DNA from: Chthoniobacterales bacterium
GTDB lineage: Bacteria > Verrucomicrobiota > Verrucomicrobiia > Chthoniobacterales > DASVRZ01
Assembly: GCA_039930045.1 (NCBI GenBank)
Contig: JBDSQB010000003.1
Coordinates: 124,001 to 188,000 of the forward strand
Direction: 5' to 3'
DNA length: 64,000 nucleotides
A program made the translations under genes and the position numbers. Positions 24,937-33,842 of this stretch are shown in pieces (position 1 is the first letter of the stretch; each line of letters opens with the position of its first letter). The notes under the pieces were generated by a model. It saw only the letters and a program-made list of their open reading frames with translations, searched no databases and was not told the DNA's origin.

Positions 24937-27153
24937 ATGAAAACACGTCACATCCTCACCTGCGCGGTCCTTTTATCCACTTGGGCCGCTCCCCTCTCCA
25001 TCTATGCCGCCGGGTTGGTGGCCTCGGATGGCGCACCCAACGACCTTTTCGGCTATGCCGTGAGTGAGTCGGGGAGTGGCGGTTTGGTGGGGGTTTACAA
25101 CCCCTCGCCGGGTTCTGCCTATGTCTTTAACAATCTGGATGGCGCGACTGGCACTGTGACGCAGAGTGCGACGCTGACTGCCTCCGATGGCGAGGCCTTG
25201 GATATCTTTGGCTATTCCGTAAGCAGGTCCGGCAGCATCGGCTTGATCGCGGCCAGGGGGGATGAGAGCAGTCGAGGTTCGGCCTACGTGTTCCGCAATT
25301 TGGGTACCGCGACCGGTAATATCCACCAGAATGTGAAGCTGACCGCCAGCGATGGCGTAGCTGGCGATGGGTTCGGCTATGCGGCAAGTCTGTGGGGTAG
25401 CATCGGCTTGATCGGAGCTGTCGCGGACGACATCGGCACTAACACCGATCAAGGTTCGGCCTATGTGTTTCGCAATTTGGATACCGCCAGCGACAATGTT
25501 TACCAAAATGTGAAGCTGACTGCCCTCGATGGCGGAGCCGATGATCTCTTTGGTTTTTCCGTAAGTCTGTCCGGTAATATCGGTCTGGTCGGGGCTGGCG
25601 GAAATAACGACAACCACGGCGCGGCTTACGTCTTCCGCAATCTGGATACTGCGGTGAACGCTGTTTACCAGAATGTGAAACTGATTGCCTCCGACGGTCT
25701 GACCTCTGATGGCCTTGGCTATAACGTAAGCCTATCCGGGAGCATCGGCCTAGTCGGGGCGACTGGGAAAAACAACTCCCAGGGTGCGGCCTACGTCTTC
25801 CGTAATCTGGATACCGCGATCAACACCATCTACGAGAGTGTCAAACTAACCGCCTCCGATGGCACGACGGGGAATTTTTTTGGCATTTCAGGAAGCGTAT
25901 CCGGGAGCATCGGCTTGGTTGGGGCTAATAACGCCCAAGTGGGTTCCAACATCGGTCAGGGCGCAGCCTATCTGTTCCTCAACTTGGATTCCGCAGTTGT
26001 TAATGTGACAGAGAACCTCAAGCTGACTGCCAGCGACGGCGCGTTCACTGATCAGTTTGGCACTGCCGCGAGCCTCGACGGCGACCATTTCCTGATCGGT
26101 GCTTCTAACAAAAACTCCTCCCAAGGCAAAGCCTATAGCGGCACGGTCAGCTCCATGACCACGCTCGATGTGGGCAACGCCAACCGCCGGATCGACGGTC
26201 TCAATTTCATCTCGAAGGACGACTGGATCATCGGCGAGACGACGACCCGTAATGTGGTCAATCTCGCAAGTGGTAGCGCGAACGTCACCGCCGATGGCAA
26301 ATCCATCTACGTCGGCAGATATGACGGAGCCGATGCGAATATTCTTTATGTTTTTGGCAACGTGACGGCGACCACCGTCCAGGTCGGTTCGCCGCAAGGC
26401 ACCACGCGCAACAGCCTGGTCTTCGACAGTGGCGCGACCTTCAGTTTCTCCAATCTGCGGCTGGCTCCGAATAATTTCCTGACCATCCTCGGCACTTACG
26501 CTACTGCGAACGACCTGATCAATCTCCTCGGTGCCGGGACGTTGCAAACCTGGAATGGTTTCGGCTGGGAGGCGGTGACTGCTGCAATTGCACCCACCAT
26601 GATTACGATCGAAACGGACGGCGATTACACCTACGTGACCTCCACCGGCAGCGTGCTCTCGCTCAGCGGCGACCTGAATTTCGGGAGTGTGCTCGTCGGC
26701 AGCAGCAAGTCGGCCACGTTGACCATCGCAAACACGGGCAACCTGGATTTATCGGTGTATTCGATCCAATATCCGTCGGGTTTCTCGGGGAATTTTAATG
26801 GAACGATCGCGGCGGGTGCCTCGCAGGATGTCACGGTGACTTTCACGCCGACCGTGGGGATCGCCTACGCGGGAAGCGTCTCTGTTTCCACCGACGCGAT
26901 CAGCGGTGGGGCGACGATGCTGATCTCGGGGAATGGCCTGTTTGCCATCTCCCTGCGGGCCGCTCCCTCCTACAAGGGAACCATCTCGGGAGCCGGGAGC
27001 TATGCGGCGGGCCGACGCCTGACGGTGGTGGCCAGACCGAGGGCGCATAAGAAATTTGTCGCCTGGAAGGAAGGCAGCCGGATCGTGAGCCGGCGTGCGC
27101 GCTACACTTTTACCGTCACGAGGAACCGGAGCCTGGTGGCCACCTTCAGATAA
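24937..27153 (+). CDS. large secreted beta-propeller-like repeat protein
   Basis: Exported protein of 738 residues from the ATG at 24937, with signal peptide (HILTCAVLLSTWAAPLSIYA). Residues about 27-415 carry six to seven FG-GAP-like repeats of 60-65 residues, each with LTASDG, D.FGYSVS.SGSIGLVGA and GSAYVFRNLDTA blocks, as in beta-propeller surface proteins. Then comes a region resembling the beta-helix proteins with autotransporter-like repeats. Residues about 610-690 are an ASPM/Hydin-like choice-of-anchor domain (LNFGSVLVGSSKSATLTIAN). The end is a bacterial immunoglobulin-like repeat of the InlB B type (FVAWKEGSRIVS...RSLVATF). No sorting motif or anchor is visible. Probably cell-surface or matrix associated. 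Confidence 0.82.
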   Translation: MKTRHILTCAVLLSTWAAPLSIYAAGLVASDGAPNDLFGYAVSESGSGGLVGVYNPSPGSAYVFNNLDGATGTVTQSATLTASDGEALDIFGYSVSRSGSIGLIAARGDESSRGSAYVFRNLGTATGNIHQNVKLTASDGVAGDGFGYAASLWGSIGLIGAVADDIGTNTDQGSAYVFRNLDTASDNVYQNVKLTALDGGADDLFGFSVSLSGNIGLVGAGGNNDNHGAAYVFRNLDTAVNAVYQNVKLIASDGLTSDGLGYNVSLSGSIGLVGATGKNNSQGAAYVFRNLDTAINTIYESVKLTASDGTTGNFFGISGSVSGSIGLVGANNAQVGSNIGQGAAYLFLNLDSAVVNVTENLKLTASDGAFTDQFGTAASLDGDHFLIGASNKNSSQGKAYSGTVSSMTTLDVGNANRRIDGLNFISKDDWIIGETTTRNVVNLASGSANVTADGKSIYVGRYDGADANILYVFGNVTATTVQVGSPQGTTRNSLVFDSGATFSFSNLRLAPNNFLTILGTYATANDLINLLGAGTLQTWNGFGWEAVTAAIAPTMITIETDGDYTYVTSTGSVLSLSGDLNFGSVLVGSSKSATLTIANTGNLDLSVYSIQYPSGFSGNFNGTIAAGASQDVTVTFTPTVGIAYAGSVSVSTDAISGGATMLISGNGLFAISLRAAPSYKGTISGAGSYAAGRRLTVVARPRAHKKFVAWKEGSRIVSRRARYTFTVTRNRSLVATFR

Positions 27154-27166
27154 CAGAAAGTCGCCG

Positions 27167-28642
27167 CTACAGTTTCTCGGGAACGAGGCGGCCGGTTTTG
27201 TCGGGCTCGTCGGCGTTGCCTTCCTCGTGGTATTCGGCGTCGGTGTTCACTTTCCAGATGTTGAAATGGCCGCCGCTGGTGATGTTTTTCGCCGCGAGTA
27301 TGGCAGTCATCATGGAGTGATCCTGGTTGTTGTATTTGTGCATTCCATTGCGACCGACGGGCTGGATGTTGGTGAGCTGGGTGAGTTCCTCGCGGATGAT
27401 GCGGACGTCCTCGTTATAGCCAGGGCCATAGACCGGGTAAGATTTTTCCATGCGGACGACGCAGCCGTCGAGGAAGTCGTCGGCACGGGCGAGGCCGAGC
27501 TGGACGAGTTCGCGTTTGCCGAGGGCGATCAAACTCGCATCACTTTGCGTCCAGACGTCGTCGCCTTCGAAGCAGAAATATTCGAGTCCGAGGCAAGTCG
27601 TCGATTTGTCGGCGACGAGGTCCATGCTCCAGTTGTTGAAATTCTGGATGCGGCCCAGTTTCACACCGGGATCGTGGACGTAGATCCAGTTGTCGGGGAA
27701 AAGTTCCGTCCGCTTGAGCATGAGCGCGACGGTGAGGAAATCGCGGTAGGTCAGACGCTTCGCTGCCGCTTGGGCCGCTTCACTGAGAGGCGGATCGAAG
27801 GCCAGAACGGTGTCGCGCAACGGCATCGAGATGATGAAATTCTCCCCCGCCCATTCGGATGTAACTCCGCCCGGACCCTGAGAAGTGACGGAGACCACGG
27901 TATCTCCGACCCGGTTGATTTTCGTCACTTCCTGAGCCATCAAAATCTCGCCGCCGAGCCGCAGAATGTCGTCGCGAGTCTTCTCCCACATCATTCCCGG
28001 ACCCAGCTTGGGGTATTCAAAGGTGTCGATCAGCGTCTTGATGACCTCGCCTCCGGTTCCCTGTTTTTTGGGAAAGAGCGCGTTCATCACCGCGCTGAAA
28101 AGAGACAAACCCTTGATGCGTTGCGCCGCCCAATCGGCGCTGATTTCGGAGCAAGGCATGCCCCAGACTTTCTCGGTGTAGGTCTTGAAGAAGATGTTGA
28201 AGAGTTTCTTCCCAAAGCGATTGCTCACCCAATCCTGAAACGATTTCTCGGGTGTGATCGGAAAGATCCGCGACTTGATGTAACTCAAGCCACACAGGAA
28301 CGAGGTCCACACGCCGAGCCCGAAAAGTGCATTGGCGGCTTTCAGAGGATAGTCGAAATAGACGCCGTTGTAGAAGATGCGCGACATGCGGCGGACGCTG
28401 ATGAATTGATCCCCCAGCCGCTTTTTCCACCATTGCGTGATCTCATTGCTTTTGGAGAAAAACCGATGACCGCCAATATCGAACCGATAACCATGGTACT
28501 CGACTGTGCGGGCGATGCCGCCGACATAATGCGGGTCCTTGTCGAGGACGAGGACGAGCACGCCATTTTCGATCAGTTCGGCAGCAGAAGTGAGTCCAGC
28601 AGGGCCGGCCCCAACGATGACGGTGCGTTTATTTTCGGACAT
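27167..28642 (-). CDS. FAD-dependent oxidoreductase (amine oxidase/UDP-galactopyranose mutase-like)
   Basis: Flavoprotein of 491 residues with the dinucleotide-binding motif VIVGAGPAGLTSAAELIENG and the downstream VEYHGYRFDIGGHRFF block typical of protoporphyrinogen-oxidase-like and UDP-galactopyranose-mutase-like proteins found in polysaccharide loci. The KTYTEKVWGMPCSEISADW stretch is characteristic of that group. Only 13 bp separate its end from the convergent repeat-protein gene. The substrate is not known; a sugar nucleotide or isoprenoid is plausible. Confidence 0.82.
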   Translation of the reverse strand: MSENKRTVIVGAGPAGLTSAAELIENGVLVLVLDKDPHYVGGIARTVEYHGYRFDIGGHRFFSKSNEITQWWKKRLGDQFISVRRMSRIFYNGVYFDYPLKAANALFGLGVWTSFLCGLSYIKSRIFPITPEKSFQDWVSNRFGKKLFNIFFKTYTEKVWGMPCSEISADWAAQRIKGLSLFSAVMNALFPKKQGTGGEVIKTLIDTFEYPKLGPGMMWEKTRDDILRLGGEILMAQEVTKINRVGDTVVSVTSQGPGGVTSEWAGENFIISMPLRDTVLAFDPPLSEAAQAAAKRLTYRDFLTVALMLKRTELFPDNWIYVHDPGVKLGRIQNFNNWSMDLVADKSTTCLGLEYFCFEGDDVWTQSDASLIALGKRELVQLGLARADDFLDGCVVRMEKSYPVYGPGYNEDVRIIREELTQLTNIQPVGRNGMHKYNNQDHSMMTAILAAKNITSGGHFNIWKVNTDAEYHEEGNADEPDKTGRLVPEKL

Positions 28643-28709
28643 TTCCCTGAGACCATAGGGGCTCGGAAAGATTGCTCAAGCCTCGGGTGAATAAAGACGC
28701 GACCGCGAA

Positions 28710-31700
28710 CTAGATCAGCCAGCCGTTGAGCGCGAGGCGAAGTTCCTCGCTGTCCTGAACGTGGTATTTCGTGCCGGTGCGCATGACCACGCGCTCGCCC
28801 GTGCCGAACTGGAAATTCAGGATCACAGGCGTCTTTCCGGGGTAGCGATGGAGCGTTTCGCGGAGGCGGGCGAGTTCTTCCACTTCGAGAAGTTCGTGCT
28901 GCATGGTGAGTCGAATGGAACTCCCCTTGGTTTCTTTGATGACTTTGAATTCGCTGGCGACGAGCCGCGGCTTTTCCTCCCGCTTGTCGAGTTTGGCCGT
29001 AATCACGAGGACTTTTCCGACTTCAAGGAGCTGGCCGGATTTGGAAAACGTCTCGGGCCAGACCATGATTTCGGCCTGCCCGGTGAGATCTTCCATCTGG
29101 CAGATGGCGTAGGGTTTGTTCTCTTTTTTGGTGAAACGCTTCTCGACGCTGGTCAGCATTCCGGCGGCTTCGATGATGGATTTGTCCTCCATTTCGCGCA
29201 TCAAAGCCGTGGTGACATAGCCGCCATTTTCGAGCGTCTCGCGCCAGGAATCGAGCGGATGGCCAGTGACGTAGAAACCGAGAAGTTCCTTTTCGGCAGA
29301 AAGACGTTCGGCCTGGCTCCAAGGTTCGACGTGCGGCATTTCGGCCAAAGTCGTCGGAGCCGGAGCGGACGAAAACATGTCGAAGAGCGAGACCTGGCCC
29401 GAGGCTTTGTCGCGATGAGCAGAGGCCGCGGAGGCGAGAGTCGATTCGACGCTGGCGAAGAGGACGGCGCGGTCAATTTTTGTAAAATCGAAAGCACCGC
29501 AGCGGATAAGACTTTCGATGACGCGCCGATTAGCGGACTTCGAGTCGATGCGACTGCAAAAATCCTCCAGTGATTTGTAACTCCCCTCTTTTTCGCGTTC
29601 AGCGATGGCGGCTTCCATGGCGGCTTCTCCGACGTTTTTGATGGCGGCGAGTCCGAAGCGAATGGCCGGTTTTCCCTCAAAGGTGGAGGGGCGGAATTTG
29701 AGCAGACTGCTATTTAAGTCAGGCGGCAAAATGGTGATCTTCATCCGCTGGCATTCGGCGACGAAAATGGAGATTTTGTCGGTATTGTTGACTTCGTTGC
29801 TGAGCAACGCGGACATGAATTCGAGCGGGTGATTCGCTTTCAGATACGCCGTCTGATAGCTGATCCAGCCGTAAGCGGCGGCGTGGGATTTGTTGAATCC
29901 GTAGCCGGCAAATTTCTCGAGCAAGTCGAAGATTTCGTCGGCAAGTTTGGAATCGACGTTGTGATGCTCAGCGCAACCGGCGACGAAGAGTTTGCGCTCC
30001 TTGGCCATTTTCTCGACGTCCTTTTTGCCCATAGCGCGCCGGAGATTATCGGCACCGCCAAGGGTGTAGCCAGCCATCACGCGAGCGGCCTGCATGACCT
30101 GTTCCTGGTAGATCATGATGCCGTAGGTGTCGCCGCAGACTTGCTGCAAAAGCGGGTGGGCGTATTTGATTTTTGTCTGCCCTTTTTTCCGCTTCACATA
30201 GTCGGGAATGAACTCCATTGGGCCAGGCCGGTAGAGCGCACTGAGCGCGTAAATGTCGTCAATCGTCTGGAAGTCGAATGAGCGGCACCACGACGCCATG
30301 CCGCCGTCCAACTGGAAGATGCCGATGATTTCCGCGCGGTTGAGGAGATCGAAAGTCGGCTGGTCGTCGAGCGGGATGTTGGCGATGCGGAAGCTGTCGT
30401 CGCTCTGGCGGATGAGGTCCTCGGCGTCACGAATGATCGTGAGCGTTTTCAGGCCGAGAAAATCCATTTTTAACAAGCCGAGATCGGTCAGCGGACCCAT
30501 GGCGTATTGACTGACGATTTCGCCGTCGCTGCTCTTGGAAAGCGGGATGTAATCGGACAAATCGCGGTCGCTAATGACGACTCCTGCCGCGTGAACGCCG
30601 GTGTTGCGCGAGAGGCCCTCGAGCGTGGTGGCGTATTCCCAGAGCTGCGCGGTGGCGGGCTCGGTCTCGATGGCTTTTTTGAGATCGGGATTTTTTTCAG
30701 CGGCTTTTTTTAGAGTCATCCCCAAGTCCAGCGGGATCATTTTCGCAATCCGGTCGCCGTCGCCGTAGCTGTAACCAAGGACGCGACCGACATCGCGCAC
30801 GACAGATTTCGCTCCCATCGTGCCGAAGGTAATGATCTGGGAAACGGCGCGATGGCCATATTTGTTGCGGACGTATTCGATGACTTCCCCGCGCCGCTGC
30901 TGGCAGAAATCGATATCGATGTCGGGCGGGCTGACGCGCTCCGGGTTCATGAATCGCTCGAAGAGGAGTCCGAATCGAATCGGGTCAATATCGGTGATTT
31001 TCATGACGTAGGCGACCATCGCGCCCGCAGCCGAGCCGCGTCCGGGTCCCACGGGAATGCCGTTTTGCTTGGCGTAATGAATGAAATCCCAAGTGATGAG
31101 AAAGTAGTCGATAAAACCGGTTTTGACCAAAATGGTTAGCTCATATTCGAGGCGCTCACGCAGCTCGGGAGCGGCGTTTTTGCCGTAACGATCCTCGAAG
31201 CCTTCCCAGCAAATCTTGCGCATGGTTTCCTCGGCGGTCATGCCATCGGGGCACTTGTAGGCGGGATATTTCGTGCTGGTGTCGAGGGTGACGTTGCAGC
31301 GCTCGGCAATGGCCAGCGTGTTGCTGATCGCCTCCGGCGTGTCGGCAAAAAGCGCGGCCATTTCGTCGCCGCTCTTAAAGTAAAGCTCGGGCGAATAGTG
31401 CATCCGTTTCTCGTCCTGCACCATCGACTGGGTGCCGATGCAAATCATCACGTCATGCGCCTCGTGCTGGGCGCGGGTGAGAAAATGGACGTCGTTCGTA
31501 GCGACCAGAGGAAGATCAAACTCGGCTGCAAACTGCTTCAGGATCGGGTTGCATTTGGCTTGCGCCTCGATGCCGTGATCCTGCAATTCGATGTAGAAAT
31601 TCTCCTTCCCAAAAATACCGATGAACTCCTGAACCGACTGCCGTGCCTTGGCCGGATTTTCGGCGATGAGCGCCTGGTTGATCTCGCCTTTAAGGCAGCC

Positions 31701-32117
31701 GCTCAAGCCGATCAAGCCCTCGCTGTGTTTGGCGAGGAGTTCCTTGTCGATGCGCGGCTTGTAGTAGAAGCCATCGATGTGCGCGGCTGAGACGAGTTTG
31801 AGAAGATTGTGGTAGCCGGTGTTGTCCTTTGCCAGGAGGGTGAAGTGATAGGTTTCGGCGCGAGCCGTGGCGGCCTGTTTGTCGAGCATCGATCCCGCGG
31901 CCATGTAAACCTCGCAGCCCACGATAGGCTTGATGCCGTATTTTTTGGCAGTTTGGACAAATTCGACGACGCCATACATATTGCCGTGGTCTGTGATGGC
32001 CACTGCGGGCATGTTCAATTCCTTCGCCTGCTTCATCAGGTCTTCGATCCGAATCGAGCCGTCGAGCAGCGAATATTCGGTGTGTTGATGAAGATGAACG
32101 AAGGGCGCGGCAGACAT
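28710..32117 (-). CDS. dnaE: DNA polymerase III alpha subunit
   Basis: Replicative polymerase of 1135 residues, near the usual length of DnaE. The N-terminal PHP domain starts FVHLHQHTEYSLLDG; the polymerase catalytic aspartates lie in PDIDIDFCQQRRGEVIEYV; LSALYRPGPMEFIP and GYGFNKSHAAAYG are conserved DnaE blocks. The C-terminal OB-fold and tau-binding region are present. Single-copy housekeeping gene; nothing odd in the reading frame. Confidence 0.97.
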   Translation of the reverse strand: MSAAPFVHLHQHTEYSLLDGSIRIEDLMKQAKELNMPAVAITDHGNMYGVVEFVQTAKKYGIKPIVGCEVYMAAGSMLDKQAATARAETYHFTLLAKDNTGYHNLLKLVSAAHIDGFYYKPRIDKELLAKHSEGLIGLSGCLKGEINQALIAENPAKARQSVQEFIGIFGKENFYIELQDHGIEAQAKCNPILKQFAAEFDLPLVATNDVHFLTRAQHEAHDVMICIGTQSMVQDEKRMHYSPELYFKSGDEMAALFADTPEAISNTLAIAERCNVTLDTSTKYPAYKCPDGMTAEETMRKICWEGFEDRYGKNAAPELRERLEYELTILVKTGFIDYFLITWDFIHYAKQNGIPVGPGRGSAAGAMVAYVMKITDIDPIRFGLLFERFMNPERVSPPDIDIDFCQQRRGEVIEYVRNKYGHRAVSQIITFGTMGAKSVVRDVGRVLGYSYGDGDRIAKMIPLDLGMTLKKAAEKNPDLKKAIETEPATAQLWEYATTLEGLSRNTGVHAAGVVISDRDLSDYIPLSKSSDGEIVSQYAMGPLTDLGLLKMDFLGLKTLTIIRDAEDLIRQSDDSFRIANIPLDDQPTFDLLNRAEIIGIFQLDGGMASWCRSFDFQTIDDIYALSALYRPGPMEFIPDYVKRKKGQTKIKYAHPLLQQVCGDTYGIMIYQEQVMQAARVMAGYTLGGADNLRRAMGKKDVEKMAKERKLFVAGCAEHHNVDSKLADEIFDLLEKFAGYGFNKSHAAAYGWISYQTAYLKANHPLEFMSALLSNEVNNTDKISIFVAECQRMKITILPPDLNSSLLKFRPSTFEGKPAIRFGLAAIKNVGEAAMEAAIAEREKEGSYKSLEDFCSRIDSKSANRRVIESLIRCGAFDFTKIDRAVLFASVESTLASAASAHRDKASGQVSLFDMFSSAPAPTTLAEMPHVEPWSQAERLSAEKELLGFYVTGHPLDSWRETLENGGYVTTALMREMEDKSIIEAAGMLTSVEKRFTKKENKPYAICQMEDLTGQAEIMVWPETFSKSGQLLEVGKVLVITAKLDKREEKPRLVASEFKVIKETKGSSIRLTMQHELLEVEELARLRETLHRYPGKTPVILNFQFGTGERVVMRTGTKYHVQDSEELRLALNGWLI

Positions 32118-32179
32118 GCCGTCAATCTATCAGAGATTTAGCGGGCGGAAAAGAAAACCCCTCTCGTTTTCCGATCCGG

Positions 32180-32620
32180 CTAAGGCACGATGGCCGGAGA
32201 AACACCCGTCGCAGCGACTCTTTGGCTCGCCCTGCGTTTCTCGATTTGCGCACGAATCTGTTCGGTAATCAGCTTCTGCAAATGCGGGCGGACTGCCTGG
32301 AAAACCAAGCCTAACAACGCAATGGCGAGCCCGCCTTTCGCCTTTCCCGCAGATTCTGCTTCGGCTTTGGTGCCTTTGCTGGCACCCGCTTTGATGTAAA
32401 TTTTTTTCTTCCGCGCTGGCAGCTTGGCCAGTACCAGTCCAACCAACGCTGCGGAACCCAGCCACGTGGTCAGATTGCCACGAATCGAAGTCTGTAGGCG
32501 GCGGCTGACATTCGCCGACGCTGCCAGGCTGCGTCCCGCATGGGCCAGACTGTGGCGCGATGCGGCGGCACGATCGGAGAGTTGTTTTAAACGGTGGTTG
32601 TAGTGCTCTGCTTCAGCCAT
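32180..32620 (-). CDS. YqjK-like hypothetical protein
   Basis: Basic protein of 146 residues, third gene after yqjD- and yqjE-like genes and overlapping the latter by 34 bp. It has a helical N-terminus, a hydrophobic stretch about 48-64 (TWLGSAALVGLVLAKL), a lysine-rich linker, a second hydrophobic segment (GGLAIALLGLVFQAV) and a basic tail. The layout suggests a small membrane-associated protein working with its two neighbours. I do not recognise a defined family beyond that. Confidence 0.6.
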   Translation of the reverse strand: MAEAEHYNHRLKQLSDRAAASRHSLAHAGRSLAASANVSRRLQTSIRGNLTTWLGSAALVGLVLAKLPARKKKIYIKAGASKGTKAEAESAGKAKGGLAIALLGLVFQAVRPHLQKLITEQIRAQIEKRRASQRVAATGVSPAIVP

Positions 32621-33012
32621 TGGGAGTCTTTCTTCAATTCAGCGATAGTCGCGGGGAACCAAGCGCCGGTGAGAGATTTTTTCGCAAAAAGCAATCCGCC
32701 AACGGTGATCAGCAGCATTGCAACGCCACTGGCGAGCAACGCCAAACCCCAGCCCCAGCCAGCTTTGACGGCCAGCACGTAGATCAGGCTCAAACTCAAA
32801 TAGAGAAACCCGGACGACAGACACATCAGCGCCACTGCAACAGCGATCAGTGCGGCGACCACTTTTTGGGAGGCTGCCTTGGACTCCAGCCCGGCCAATT
32901 CAAATCGAACCGACGCGTATTCCGTAATCGCGCGAAGGATCAATTGAAGCGACTCGATCAACCCAGGCTGACGGTGTGCAAACTCGCCCGGCATACCAGA
33001 ATTCGGGGCCAT
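32587..33012 (-). CDS. phage-holin-family membrane protein (YqjE-like)
   Basis: Protein of 141 residues with two adjacent membrane helices (VVAALIAVAVALMCLSSGFL and GWGWGLALLASGVAMLLITV), the signature layout of the YqjE/DUF1469 group often named phage holin family in databases. Despite the name these are chromosomal stress-related membrane proteins. It follows the YqjD-like gene by 24 bp and overlaps the YqjK-like gene, giving the same order as the Escherichia coli yqjDEK set. Confidence 0.75.
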   Translation of the reverse strand: MAPNSGMPGEFAHRQPGLIESLQLILRAITEYASVRFELAGLESKAASQKVVAALIAVAVALMCLSSGFLYLSLSLIYVLAVKAGWGWGLALLASGVAMLLITVGGLLFAKKSLTGAWFPATIAELKKDSQWLKQSTTTTV

Positions 33013-33036
33013 GTCGCAGTGTGTTTGCGAGTTGTC

Positions 33037-33453
33037 TTACTTGCGGAGAACGAGGCCGAGAACGAAACCGGCCGCCAGCGCGCTGAGCACAGATTTTGTC
33101 GGATTCGCGCGAATGTATTCCTCGCTGTCCTCTTGGAAGGTGCGGGTTTTCTCGCGAGCCTCCGTCCATTTCTCGGTTGCTTTTTCGCGAATCTCGCCGG
33201 CTTTTGCGGTCGCGGTTTGTTTGAATTCCTGCGCCTTGGCAGTGGCCGTCTCCTTCAACTCAGTCGCTTTCGCTGTGGCAGCTTCCTTGAGTTCGCCCGC
33301 TTTTTCAGTTGCGGCTTGCTTGAGCACACCGGCAGCCGACTTCAATTCGTTTGCAGCGGCGGCAGCGTGATCTTTGCCAGTTTCAAATTTGCTTTTGGCC
33401 TCGGCGGTGGCTTCAGGATCGAGGATGGGTTCGTTGATTGGATTGTTGGACAT
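33037..33453 (-). CDS. YqjD/ElaB-like DUF883 protein with 11-mer repeats
   Basis: Protein of 138 residues. Its middle is five 11-residue repeats such as AATEKAGELKE, AATAKATELKE and TATAKAGEIRE, an amphipathic pattern like group 3 LEA proteins. The C-terminus EYIRANPTKSVLSALAAGF plus VLGLVLRK matches the DUF883/YqjD membrane anchor with a glycine-rich helix. In E. coli YqjD is an inner-membrane protein that binds ribosomes in stationary phase. A strong Shine-Dalgarno AAGGAG precedes the ATG. Likely stress-induced first gene of a three-gene operon. Confidence 0.78.
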   Translation of the reverse strand: MSNNPINEPILDPEATAEAKSKFETGKDHAAAAANELKSAAGVLKQAATEKAGELKEAATAKATELKETATAKAQEFKQTATAKAGEIREKATEKWTEAREKTRTFQEDSEEYIRANPTKSVLSALAAGFVLGLVLRK

Positions 33454-33567
33454 AAAATTAGCTCCTTTTAACTTGGTTTAGTATGAAACTAAGCCGCGTC
33501 GGCTGCCGTTGGCAAGCTTCGACTGTCAATTTCTTTCAACGATACGCACATGATTGCGCACCCGGAT

Positions 33568-33786
33568 TTACTTTGCTCGAAAAACGATGCGGGCCTTCGT
33601 CAAATCGTAGGGCGACATCTCGACTTCCACTTTGTCGCCGGGAACGATGCGGATGAAATGTTTCCGCATTTTGCCGCTGATATGCGCCAGGACATTCACC
33701 CCGTTGGGCAGATCCACGCGGAACATCGTCCCGGGTAGAACGTCCGTTACCATACCGTCTGTCTTAATTGCTTCTTCCTTGGCCAT
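33568..33786 (-). CDS. infA: translation initiation factor IF-1
   Basis: S1-like OB-fold protein of 72 residues, the exact usual length. It contains the conserved blocks [35 protein letters not shown] and [19 protein letters not shown]. Binds the 30S A-site during initiation. It lies 56 bp downstream of the LuxC-like gene on the same strand, so read-through is possible. Confidence 0.97.
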   Translation of the reverse strand: MAKEEAIKTDGMVTDVLPGTMFRVDLPNGVNVLAHISGKMRKHFIRIVPGDKVEVEMSPYDLTKARIVFRAK

Positions 33787-33842
33787 AGCCGCCTAATCAA
33801 GAGAGAAAGCGCGTCACTGCAAAGGAAAAACGTGTGACTTTC

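Noticed and set aside
27095-28690. 531-codon plus-strand open frame
   Set aside because: Exactly antisense to the FAD oxidoreductase, with the low-complexity look of a GC-rich shadow frame and no recognisable domain.
28908-28923. 16-bp identity with 59391-59406 (GAGTCGAATGGAACTC)
   Set aside because: One copy is inside dnaE coding sequence; a single 16-bp match is about what chance gives in a window of this size.
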